NCBI GenBank assembly: GCA_036824145.1
Contig: DAITAT010000047.1
Coordinates: 1-14,004 of the forward strand
DNA from: DATMMS01 sp036824145
Lineage (GTDB): Bacteria; Chloroflexota; Dormibacteria; DASZGP01
Reading direction: 5' to 3'
Length of the DNA stretch: 14,004 bases
Part shown: positions 8,065-14,004 of the stretch, piece after piece
How positions within the stretch are numbered: the stretch's first letter is position 1
How the letters are laid out: each line of letters begins with the position of its first letter
Notes under the pieces: model-generated
What the model was told of the DNA's origin: nothing
Database searches by the model: none
The model's input: the letters and a program-made list of their open reading frames with translations, nothing else
Position numbers and translations under genes: made by a program

Positions 8065-8697
8065 CTAGGCCTCGCCTGCATCGGCGCCCAAATCGGCAGC
8101 CGGCGCCTCACCCACCTTGAAGCGAGCGAATCGAGACACCACGATGTTCTCTTTCAGCTGGGCAATGGCCTCGTCGACAAGGTCCTGGATCTTCCTCTTG
8201 TCGTCCTTGGCCCACTTCTGCTCCATCAGGCAAATCTCCGAGTAGAAGGAGTTGAGCTTGCCCTCGGCGATCTTGTCCGCAAGGGCCTCCTTGCCCTGCT
8301 CTTTGGCCTGGGCGATGGCCACTTCGCGCTCGCGCTGCACCAGCGCCGCGGGCACTTCCTCACGCCTCACATAGAGAGGTGCGGTGCCAGCCACCTGGAT
8401 GGCGAGCTCGCGCGCCAGGCCTTTGAAGAGGTCGTTTCGGGCGACGAAGTCCGACTCGCTGTTCAGCTCGACCATGGTCGCGACCTGTTGGTTGTGGTGG
8501 ACGTAGGTGCCGATGACCCCCTCGGCGGCAGTGCGCCCGGCGCGCTCGCCCGCCTTGGTGATGCCCTTCTGGCGGAGCCAGTCTTTGGCTTTCTCAAGGT
8601 CGCCGCCGGTCTCCTGGAGAGCCTTGCGGGAGTCCAGGACCCCCGCACTGGTAGCGTCGCGGAGCTCTTTGATGAGCGCGGTGGTAACGTCGGCCAT
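8065..8697 (-). CDS. tsf: Translation elongation factor Ts, short form
   Basis: EF-Ts is the guanine-nucleotide exchange factor for EF-Tu. The 210-aa protein has an N-terminal UBA-like domain (1-40, with LRDATSAGVLDSRKAL at 12-27, where the more usual sequence is TGAGMMDCKKAL) and the EF-Tu-contacting ESDFVARN (81-88). It is about 70-80 residues shorter than E. coli EF-Ts and has one condensed core domain, like the short EF-Ts of Thermus and several Terrabacteria. The final ~15 residues are Ala/Gly/Asp-rich. The ATG overlaps the rpsB stop by one base (TGATG), and GGGAG 7 bases upstream, inside the end of rpsB, is a good ribosome-binding site. rpsB-tsf is a universally common operon pair. Confidence 0.96.
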   Translation of the reverse strand: MADVTTALIKELRDATSAGVLDSRKALQETGGDLEKAKDWLRQKGITKAGERAGRTAAEGVIGTYVHHNQQVATMVELNSESDFVARNDLFKGLARELAIQVAGTAPLYVRREEVPAALVQREREVAIAQAKEQGKEALADKIAEGKLNSFYSEICLMEQKWAKDDKRKIQDLVDEAIAQLKENIVVSRFARFKVGEAPAADLGADAGEA

Positions 8698-9617
8698 CAG
8701 GCGTCTCCCATCATCTTGTCCTGCACGTCGAGGCCTTCGAGCACCTTCTCGAACTCCTCCTCCTGGATCTCTGGCTCGGGCTTGATCTCGTCCTCGTCGT
8801 CCACCTCAACACCTCCCGAAACCTCGGCGGGCACCTCAACCGGCGCGGCCACGTCCGACGCCGGAGGCGCCTCGACGAGCTCGGCCTCGGTCGCGACGGG
8901 CGCCTCAACGTCCTCGTCTTCCTCGGCCTGCGGTCTGGCCGCCCGACCTTCGATGCAGGCGCCGGCGATGCGAGCGCTGATGAGGCGGACGGCGCGGATG
9001 GCGTCGTCGTTCCCGGGAATCACGTAGTCGATCAGCTCCGGGTCACAGTTGGAGTCGGTGATGGCGATGATCGGGATCTTCAGCTTGCGAGCTTCAGTAA
9101 CGGCGATGTGCTCCTTGCGAGGATCGACGACAAAGACCGCCGCAGGCAGACGTTTTATCTCGGCCATGCCGCCAAAGTTGCGCTCCAGTCGGTCGAGGTC
9201 ATCCTCGAGGGAGGCAGCGTCTTTCTTGGGCATGTGGTCGAAGCCGCCGGTGTCGCGGAGCTCCCGAAGGTCCTGGAGCCGCACGAAGCGCTGCTGGATG
9301 ATGCCGAAATTGGTCAGCATGCCGCCCATCCAGCGGTGGTTGACGTAGAACTGGCGACTGCGCTTGGCTTCCTCTTCAATGATTCCCTGGGCCTGCTTCT
9401 TGGTGCCGACAAAGAGCAGGTTACCGCCGTCGGCGACGGTCTTGGTGACCCACTGGCAGGTGTCCTCGAGGAGCTTGACAGTCTGGGCCAGGTCGATGAT
9501 GTGGATCCCGTTGCGGGCGGTGAAGATGTACGGCTTCATCTTCGGGTTCCAGCGACTGGTCTGGTGCCCGAAATGGACCCCCGCCTCGAGGAGCTGCTTG
9601 AGCGTGACTGCAGGCAT
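8697..9617 (-). CDS. rpsB: 30S ribosomal protein S2 with long acidic C-terminal tail
   Basis: S2 is a late-assembling protein of the small ribosomal subunit, needed for S1 binding and translation initiation. The core (1-226) is standard: LLEAGVHFGHQTSRWNPKM (9-27), IHIIDLAQT (38-46), FVGTKKQAQ (69-77), VNHRWMGGMLTNF (92-104), VFVVDPRKEHIAVTEARKL (161-179) and IPGNDDAIRAVRLI (200-213). After it comes a ~80-residue tail (227-306) dominated by Glu, Asp, Pro, Ala and Val, ending in a short amphipathic stretch (EEEFEKVLEGLDVQDKMMGDA). This makes 306 aa against the usual 230-260. The frame is open to 9683, but the ATG at 9617 starts the conserved MPAVTLKQLL sequence and has a perfect AGGAGGT 10 bases upstream, so I place the start there. 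Confidence 0.96.
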   Translation of the reverse strand: MPAVTLKQLLEAGVHFGHQTSRWNPKMKPYIFTARNGIHIIDLAQTVKLLEDTCQWVTKTVADGGNLLFVGTKKQAQGIIEEEAKRSRQFYVNHRWMGGMLTNFGIIQQRFVRLQDLRELRDTGGFDHMPKKDAASLEDDLDRLERNFGGMAEIKRLPAAVFVVDPRKEHIAVTEARKLKIPIIAITDSNCDPELIDYVIPGNDDAIRAVRLISARIAGACIEGRAARPQAEEDEDVEAPVATEAELVEAPPASDVAAPVEVPAEVSGGVEVDDEDEIKPEPEIQEEEFEKVLEGLDVQDKMMGDA

Positions 9618-9627
9618 AAGTGGTGTT

Positions 9628-9634
9628 ACCTCCT
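9628..9634 (-). promoter_or_regulatory. Strong Shine-Dalgarno site of rpsB
   Basis: On the minus strand AGGAGGT lies 10 bases before the rpsB ATG at 9617. It is the best Shine-Dalgarno match I found in the window and decides the rpsB start against the longer open frame to 9683. Most other genes here have weak sites or overlap the preceding gene. Confidence 0.85.
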
Positions 9635-9707
9635 GGTTGTCGCCTCCGCCCGCTTTCACCCCGCGACCAGCGTGGGGCACCATCGGTTTCGATTTCGGGC
9701 GTGTGAA

Positions 9708-9724
9708 TTACCCGAGGTTACCCG
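9708..9724 (-). repeat. Tandem heptamer CGGGTAA, 10-bp period
   Basis: TTACCCG on the plus strand occurs at 9708-9714 and 9718-9724; on the minus strand it reads CGGGTAA-CCT-CGGGTAA. The 10-bp period puts both copies on the same helix face. They lie just after the candidate -10 box, where an operator or initially transcribed motif could sit. A two-copy heptamer in a GC-rich gap can also arise by chance. Confidence 0.4.
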
Positions 9725-9733
9725 GGCCGGTCG

Positions 9734-9739
9734 AGTATA
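9734..9739 (-). promoter_or_regulatory. Candidate -10 box (TATACT) for the rpsB operon
   Basis: The minus strand reads TATACT, a 5/6 match to TATAAT, 8 bp after the stop of the upstream small gene. No good -35 hexamer is found at 16-19 bp; the sequence there is CTCAGG-like. Transcription would begin near 9727, giving a leader of about 110 bases. The box lies inside an inverted repeat. It is the only sensible promoter position in the cluster but is weakly supported. Confidence 0.3.
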
Positions 9740-9746
9740 CCGGGCC

Positions 9747-10157
9747 CTACTCGAGCCCTGAGATGATCAGTTCGTAGGCCGCCATGGCGGCGGCGGCAAT
9801 GGCCGCCAGGGCTAGGAATGCCGGCGTGTGCCCTGCGATCAGAACGATCAATGCCCCCACGACCAGGAGGGCGCCAAAGATGGATTCGTTTCGGATCCGG
9901 GACCGCCGCTTCTGGGCGGCGGCGATCCTGAACTCGTGCTCCTCGGAGTTGGGGAAGGTCAGCGGCGGCAGCTCGGAGATGGGCCGCTCGTACTCGGGAT
10001 CGTACGGGGTTGGTACCCGTTCGGCCGTAGCCTGGCCCTTGGTCTGGGCGGCTTTCGCGGCAGACGTCTTGTCCGCGGCGGCCTTGGTCTTGGTTGAATC
10101 GGGCTTCCTGGCCCGGGCGGGCTTTGCGGGCGGCTTCGGACGGCGCGCCTTGGCCAT
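9747..10157 (-). CDS. Unrecognised small membrane protein, basic N-terminus and two helices
   Basis: I do not recognise this 136-aa protein. Residues 1-48 are Lys/Arg/Ala/Pro-rich and probably disordered. Residues 49-75 are Pro- and acid-rich (TPYDPEYERPISELPPLTFP). A charged patch (QKRRSRIRNE, 82-91) then leads into two hydrophobic segments (about 92-108 and 112-132) joined by the short turn GHT, predicting a hairpin membrane anchor with both ends on the same, likely cytoplasmic, side. The ATG follows the topA stop by two bases and has AGGA 7 bases upstream, which supports real, coupled translation. The layout is reminiscent of small divisome or membrane-scaffold proteins such as CrgA, but I see no sequence motif for that and do not assign it. 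The antisense frame looks like composition-driven shadow. Confidence 0.75.
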   Translation of the reverse strand: MAKARRPKPPAKPARARKPDSTKTKAAADKTSAAKAAQTKGQATAERVPTPYDPEYERPISELPPLTFPNSEEHEFRIAAAQKRRSRIRNESIFGALLVVGALIVLIAGHTPAFLALAAIAAAAMAAYELIISGLE

Positions 10158-10159
10158 GG

Positions 10160-12427
10160 CTATTTCCTGGCCGCTTTCTTTCGCCCCGGGGCGGCGGTCC
10201 TGGCAGGCCCCTTGCAGCGCGGGTAGTCACTGCAGGCCTTGAATTCACCAAAGCGTCCACGTCGCATCACCATCGGTTTACCGCAAACCGGGCAGGCCTC
10301 GTCGAGGAGCGTGGGCTCAGGCCGATTGCTCGGGGCTCCGCCCTCGGCCTGCTCCGTGTACCGGCACTCGGGGTAGCCGGAACACCCAACGAATGGGCCA
10401 CGACGGCTCTGGCGCAACACCAGCGGCCTTCCGCATGTCGGGCACGCCTTGCCGGTCTCGGTCGGCGCCGGGCGCTCCTCGCGGTCCTTGATGTAGTCGC
10501 AGGCGGGATAACGCGAGCAGCCGACGAACTCGCCGAACCTGCCGGCGCGCTTCACAAGCTCGCCCTCGCCGCATTTGGGGCAGGTCTCGCCAGTCCTCTC
10601 CGCCATCGCCGTGGGCCGCACCGGCTCGGCGTCGGTCGCCTTCGCCAGCGAGGCGTCCAGCTCTCTGTTAAAAGTGCGCATGAAGGGCACCCAGGCGTCG
10701 CCGTTCTCGATCCGGTCGAGGTCCCCCTCCATGTTGGCTGTGAAATCGTATTCCACCAGCCCTCCGAAGTTGGCCACCATGAAGGCGTTGACAGCCTTCC
10801 CCAGCGGCGTCGGGTGGAGGCGGCGCTCAACCGCCCGCACATACCCTCGCTTCTCGATGGTGTCGATGGTCGGTGCGTAGGTGCTCGGCCGGCCGATGCC
10901 ACGCTCTTCGAGCTCTTTGATGAGCGACGCCTCGGTGTATCGCGGCGGCGGCTGGGTGAAGTGCTGCTCGCTGGCCAGGTCGAGCCGGTCGAGCAGATCG
11001 CCGGCGGCCAGCTCGGGGATACCGGGGTCATCGTCGACCTCGCGCTCCCAAACTCGCTCGAAGCCGTCGAATCGCCGGATGGAGCCATTGGCCCGCAGCG
11101 TGTAACCGCCGGCGCTGATGTCGACTCGGGTCTGCTCGTACCTCGCCGGCGTCATCTGGCTGGCCATGAACCGGCGCCAGATCATGGTGTAGAGGCGAAG
11201 TTGGTCGGGGGTCAGGTACTGGGAGACCGACTCCGGGGTCCGGCTGCCATCGGTTGGCCGGATGGCCTCGTGGGCTCCCTGGGCCTCGACCGGCCCGGCG
11301 CCCTTCTTCTTTCCCCACGCCCGTGCCTGGGAGTACTCCTGGCCGTAGTTCTGGGTGAGCCAGCCCTGCGCCGCGGCCACTGCCTCGTTGCTGACTCGGG
11401 TGTCGTCGGTACGCATATAGGTGATCAGACCGGACGGGCCGTCGGCCCCGAGGTCAACGCCTTCGTACAACTGCTGCGCCACCTGCATGGCCTTGCGCGG
11501 GCTGAAGCGGATGCGGTTAGAGGCGTCCTGCTGCAGGCTGCTGGTCTCGTAGGGGGCACGCGGGGTGCTGGCACGCTCGCGAACGTCGACCGACGCAACC
11601 GCGTAGGCCGCCTGGCGGAGCTGCTCCAGGACCGCGGTCGCACTTGCCTCGTCGGCCAGTTCAGGACGGCCGCCGTCGCCATCGTTGGTGGCGGCGTCAT
11701 CGCTCGCGTCGGCGGACTCTTCGCCTACCCCCTCCGAGGGTTTGGTGGTCAGCAAACGGGCGGTGAAGTCGGGTTCGCGACCGGGGCGTCGAAGCTGGGC
11801 CTCGATGGTCCAGTACTCGCGTGCTTGGAAAGCATCGATCTCATCTTCTCGCTCACAGACCAGCCGGACCGCCACCGACTGCACTCTGCCGGCGGAGATG
11901 CTGGGCTTTACCTTGCGCCAGAGCACCGGGCTGACCTTGTAGCCGACCAGCCGGTCAATCACGCGCCGCGCGATCTGGGCGTTGACCAGGTTGATGTCTA
12001 TCGGGCCTGCCTCCCGCAAGGCTTTGTCCACCCCGCTGCGGGTGATCTCTTCAAAGCGCACGCGCTGCGGGTCATCGAGCTTGAGTTCGTTGGCAAGGTG
12101 CCAGGAGATCGCTTCGCCCTCGCGGTCAGGGTCCGTCCCGAGGATCACCTGGGGAGCTTTCTTGGCCGCCGCCTTGAGGTCCTTCATGACCTTCTCTTTG
12201 CCCGGGATGACCACGTACGTCTGCTCGAAGTCGTGCTCCTCGTCGATACCGAGGTCGCTCTTGGGCAGGTCCCGGATCGACCCCATGGAGGCGCGCACGG
12301 AGTAACGCCCTCCGAGGTAGCGCTCCAGAGTCCGCGCCTTGGAGGGGGACTCGACGATGATCAGCGGGGTACCCTGCTGGGTCCCCACCGCCTCCGACTC
12401 GGAGGCTTCGGTCTTGCCCTGTGGCAT
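10160..12427 (-). CDS. topA: DNA topoisomerase I (type IA) with three zinc ribbons
   Basis: TopA relaxes negative supercoils through a 5'-phosphotyrosine intermediate. The TOPRIM domain shows IIVESPSKARTLE (23-35) and ILGTDPDREGEAISWH (95-110, acidic metal triad). The active-site tyrosine is Tyr337 in GLITYMRTDDTRVS; the more common sequence is MRTDST. QGAHEAIRPT (383-392) and ERGIGRPSTYAPTI (508-521) are also typical. The C-terminus has three intact Cys4 zinc ribbons (C616/619/637/643, C662/665/682/688, C712/715/732/738) and a basic tail. A Gly/Ser/Asp/Glu-rich stretch (about 230-262) appears as a loop insertion. The frame is open to 12601 within dprA. I choose the ATG at 12427 (755 aa), 25 bp after the dprA stop; ATG 12466, overlapping dprA, is an alternative. 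Neither has a strong ribosome-binding site. Confidence 0.95.
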   Translation of the reverse strand: MPQGKTEASESEAVGTQQGTPLIIVESPSKARTLERYLGGRYSVRASMGSIRDLPKSDLGIDEEHDFEQTYVVIPGKEKVMKDLKAAAKKAPQVILGTDPDREGEAISWHLANELKLDDPQRVRFEEITRSGVDKALREAGPIDINLVNAQIARRVIDRLVGYKVSPVLWRKVKPSISAGRVQSVAVRLVCEREDEIDAFQAREYWTIEAQLRRPGREPDFTARLLTTKPSEGVGEESADASDDAATNDGDGGRPELADEASATAVLEQLRQAAYAVASVDVRERASTPRAPYETSSLQQDASNRIRFSPRKAMQVAQQLYEGVDLGADGPSGLITYMRTDDTRVSNEAVAAAQGWLTQNYGQEYSQARAWGKKKGAGPVEAQGAHEAIRPTDGSRTPESVSQYLTPDQLRLYTMIWRRFMASQMTPARYEQTRVDISAGGYTLRANGSIRRFDGFERVWEREVDDDPGIPELAAGDLLDRLDLASEQHFTQPPPRYTEASLIKELEERGIGRPSTYAPTIDTIEKRGYVRAVERRLHPTPLGKAVNAFMVANFGGLVEYDFTANMEGDLDRIENGDAWVPFMRTFNRELDASLAKATDAEPVRPTAMAERTGETCPKCGEGELVKRAGRFGEFVGCSRYPACDYIKDREERPAPTETGKACPTCGRPLVLRQSRRGPFVGCSGYPECRYTEQAEGGAPSNRPEPTLLDEACPVCGKPMVMRRGRFGEFKACSDYPRCKGPARTAAPGRKKAARK

Positions 12428-12452
12428 ATGGGTGGAGACTATAAGCCTGCCG

Positions 12453-13388
12453 TCAAGCTTGGGCATTCCCGGACACCAGGGCCCGGCGCCGTGCCTCGCC
12501 GCGGTTAGAGGCCACGCTGTAGAGACCCTCGCGGAGGCTGACCGCCCCGTCGAGGCGAAGCTGAGCAGCGGCCGTGGCAACATCGCGAGCGGGCGCCCCA
12601 ATCCGGGTGCAGATCTGGTCCAGGGTCAGCCTCTGCGAGCGCAGCGTGCGCAACAGCGCATCGCGCAGATCACCATATTCCGCCGGCGCCACCGCCGGCA
12701 TTTGATCGCCCAGCAGCCGGAACAGGGGATCGCGGCGGATCTCCTGCACCACCTGCTCGGCAGATACCACGAGGTGGGCGCCATCGCGCAGAAGTTCATG
12801 GCAGCCGGCGGAGGTCGGGCTATGGACGCTGCCCGGCACCGCCATCACGAGCCGGCCCTGGTCGGCGGCGGAACCGGCGGTGAGCATGGCTCCGCTGCGA
12901 CGTTTGGCTTCGACCACGACCACGCCAAGGCTGAGGCCGCTCAGGGTCTGGTTGCGGGTCGGGAAATGGGACGGCTGGGGGGCCGCCTCCGGCGGGAATT
13001 GGGTGATCAGGGCTCCCTGGTCGGCGATTCGCCGCGCCAGGTAGAAGTGTTCGCCCGGGTACACACGATCGCGCCCGGTGCCCATCACGGCGATGGTCCT
13101 GCCGCCCGCGTCTAATGCGCCTCGATGGGCGCAGGCGTCGATCCCCTTGGCGAGCCCGCTGGCGACCACGAATCCTGCCGAGACCAACTCCGCCGCCATC
13201 TCGTAGGCGAGGTCCTCGCCGTACGGCGAGGAGAGCCGGGATCCCACGATCGCGACCACCTCATCGTCAGCCCGAAGCTCTCCGGCGACGTCGAGGCCAG
13301 GTGGCGAACTGACCTCCTTTAACAGGAGCGGGTAGGCGGCGCCGGCCGGCTCGACCCGCCGCCAGGTCAGCGGAGGCGGTACGCGCAT
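12453..13388 (-). CDS. dprA: DNA processing protein DprA (Smf), short form
   Basis: DprA binds incoming single-stranded DNA and loads RecA during natural transformation, and is present in many non-competent bacteria too. The Rossmann-like core is clear: AIVGSRLSSPYGE (46-58), ASGLAKGIDACAHRGAL (76-92), TIAVMGTGRDRVYPGEH (98-114), HFPTRNQTLSGLS (141-153), VVVEAKRRSGAMLTA (157-171) and GRLVMAVPGSVHSPTSAG (178-195). A DprA winged-helix domain follows (about 240-292, ending DGAVSLREGLYSV). From the ATG at 13388 the protein is 311 aa and begins almost at the core, so the N-terminal SAM-like domain of longer DprA proteins is missing. The frame is open to 13544, but the added sequence overlaps comM and looks like out-of-frame arginine-rich shadow. 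The chosen start overlaps comM by 22 bp. Confidence 0.94.
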   Translation of the reverse strand: MRVPPPLTWRRVEPAGAAYPLLLKEVSSPPGLDVAGELRADDEVVAIVGSRLSSPYGEDLAYEMAAELVSAGFVVASGLAKGIDACAHRGALDAGGRTIAVMGTGRDRVYPGEHFYLARRIADQGALITQFPPEAAPQPSHFPTRNQTLSGLSLGVVVVEAKRRSGAMLTAGSAADQGRLVMAVPGSVHSPTSAGCHELLRDGAHLVVSAEQVVQEIRRDPLFRLLGDQMPAVAPAEYGDLRDALLRTLRSQRLTLDQICTRIGAPARDVATAAAQLRLDGAVSLREGLYSVASNRGEARRRALVSGNAQA

Positions 13389-13993
13389 GCCTCGCGCAGA
13401 TCCTCGACGGTGATCCGCTCGTTTCCCTCGATGTCGGCAATACTGCGCGCCACTCGGAGTACCCCGTGGAAACCGCGACCGGTGAGGCCATACCGCCGCG
13501 AAATGCCTCGCAGCTCGACCTCCGCGTCCTGCTCGAGGAGGCACACGTGGCCCAACGAAGCGCCGGTAACGCTGGAGTTGAGGAGTCCCTGACCCTGCCG
13601 TCTCGCCTGCCGGCCGCGCGCATCTTCCACTCTCACCCGGGCGGCGCTGGTCTCCGACCTCCCCATCTTCAGGATGCGGGTCAGGTTTACGGCGCCGACA
13701 TCGATCACCAGGTCGAGCCGGTCGCGCAGGGGACCCGAGAGCTTGCGCTGATAGCGAGCCAGAACCTCAGGCGAGCAGCGGCACTCGTCGGCACCACCGG
13801 CCCCACATGGGCACGGGTTGGCCGTAGCCACCAATGTGAAGCTGGCCGGCAGGACGCGGGTGCCGCCGGCGCGGCTGATCCGAAACCGGCCCTCCTCCAA
13901 CGGCTCGCGCAGCGCCTCGAGGCAGTCGCGCCGGAACTCGGGGAGTTCGTCGAGGACAAGGACGCCCCGGTGGGCGAGGGTGCTTAAAACTAC
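13367..13993 (-). CDS. comM: ComM/YifB-type Mg-chelatase-like AAA+ ATPase, 3' part
   Basis: ComM is a hexameric helicase that promotes branch migration when DNA taken up by transformation is recombined. The visible part begins in the Walker B region (LAHRGVLVLDELPEF) and continues through LREPLEEGRFRISRAGG, a Cys-rich NPCPCG...DECRC segment typical of the family, SGPLRDRLDLVID with the conserved arginine, and the C-terminal Mg-chelatase domain ending LREACAYRLR. The N-terminal S5-like domain and Walker A lie beyond the window. Just upstream of the Walker B block the reading frame meets a TAG at 13994-13996, in AT-rich sequence unlike the rest. The gene is therefore either truncated by a sequence-edge error or genuinely broken. 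A TTG at 13900 could be picked as a start by an automatic caller but lies inside the conserved domain. Confidence 0.88.
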   Translation of the reverse strand, partial: VVLSTLAHRGVLVLDELPEFRRDCLEALREPLEEGRFRISRAGGTRVLPASFTLVATANPCPCGAGGADECRCSPEVLARYQRKLSGPLRDRLDLVIDVGAVNLTRILKMGRSETSAARVRVEDARGRQARRQGQGLLNSSVTGASLGHVCLLEQDAEVELRGISRRYGLTGRGFHGVLRVARSIADIEGNERITVEDLREACAYRLR

Positions 13994-14004
13994 CTAGAAG
14001 GGGA
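13985..14004. other. Anomalous right-edge segment
   Basis: The last 20 bases are markedly less GC-rich than the adjoining comM sequence. They read, in the comM frame, as rare codons for this genome (TTA, GTT, GTA) preceded by TAG, and show no resemblance to the residues expected before the Walker B block (usually PGEIS/PGEVS). This looks like an assembly edge or a breakpoint rather than comM coding sequence. Confidence 0.5.

Larger units (their letters stand above)
9618..9746 (-). promoter_or_regulatory. rpsB leader / promoter region
   Basis: This is the only non-coding gap above 100 bp in the window, between the stop of the small membrane gene and rpsB. On the minus strand it holds, in order: a GGGCC-C-GG / CC-GGCCC inverted repeat (9723-9747) around a TATACT hexamer; two copies of CGGGTAA 10 bp apart; a possible hairpin CCCC-A-CG / CG-C-GGGG with a 5-base loop (9659-9677); and the Shine-Dalgarno site. 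There is no T-run, so I see no convincing intrinsic terminator. In several bacteria rpsB mRNA leaders are bound by S2 for autoregulation, and this leader could do the same. That role is inferred from position and possible structure only. Confidence 0.4.

Noticed and set aside
6870..8120. 416-codon plus-strand frame across frr and pyrH
   Set aside because: It spans two well-conserved minus-strand genes and their junction, with no family features of its own.
10094..12508. 804-codon open frame on the plus strand antisense to topA
   Set aside because: Same cause: low-complexity Arg/Leu/Gly/His composition, no motifs, and complete overlap with a gene whose catalytic and zinc motifs are intact.
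12467..12601. N-terminal extension of TopA overlapping dprA
   Set aside because: No similarity to TopA; the TOPRIM domain begins well downstream and the extension is an out-of-frame shadow of dprA.
1..14004. Mobile elements, CRISPR arrays, defence or biosynthetic clusters
   Set aside because: No spaced repeats, transposase or integrase motifs, or accessory-type proteins were found; every gap over about 70 bp is accounted for. The region is core genome.

Overview
The window is a tightly packed, high-GC (by eye about two thirds G+C) bacterial core region. Every gene I can support lies on the minus strand, so transcription runs from right to left. Fourteen genes are recognisable, with short gaps, stop/start overlaps (ATGA, TGATG) and only one sizeable non-coding stretch (about 130 bp, upstream of rpsB). 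No rRNA, tRNA, CRISPR array, transposase, phage gene or toxin/defence gene is visible. Codon use looks uniform except for the last ~20 bases at the right edge.

In transcription order (high to low coordinates): the 3' part of a comM/yifB-type Mg-chelatase-like AAA+ gene, dprA, topA, a small two-helix membrane protein that I do not recognise, then a leader region and rpsB, tsf, pyrH, frr, uppS, cdsA, dxr, rseP, ispG and proS. At the very left edge, the first codons of a probable winged-helix (YcaQ/HTH_42-like) gene follow. This joins two widely conserved bacterial neighbourhoods, comM-dprA-topA (DNA uptake/recombination and supercoiling) and rpsB-tsf-pyrH-frr-uppS-cdsA-dxr-rseP-ispG-proS. The second couples translation factors with UMP supply, isoprenoid precursor synthesis (Dxr, IspG), undecaprenyl-PP synthesis (UppS), phospholipid precursor synthesis (CdsA) and intramembrane proteolysis (RseP).

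The gene order, the short-type EF-Ts, the eukaryote/archaeon-like short ProRS with a C-terminal Cys4 zinc site, and the high GC suggest a Terrabacteria lineage such as Chloroflexota or Candidatus Dormibacterota. That placement is inference from context; no marker here settles it.

I do not see an undescribed system. The points worth a second look are modest: an unrecognised small membrane gene between topA and rpsB, a ~46-residue extra segment inside the IspG barrel domain, a long acidic tail on ribosomal protein S2, a possible promoter/leader with helically phased repeats before rpsB, and an in-frame stop with abrupt loss of similarity at the right edge in comM, which may be a contig-edge artefact.
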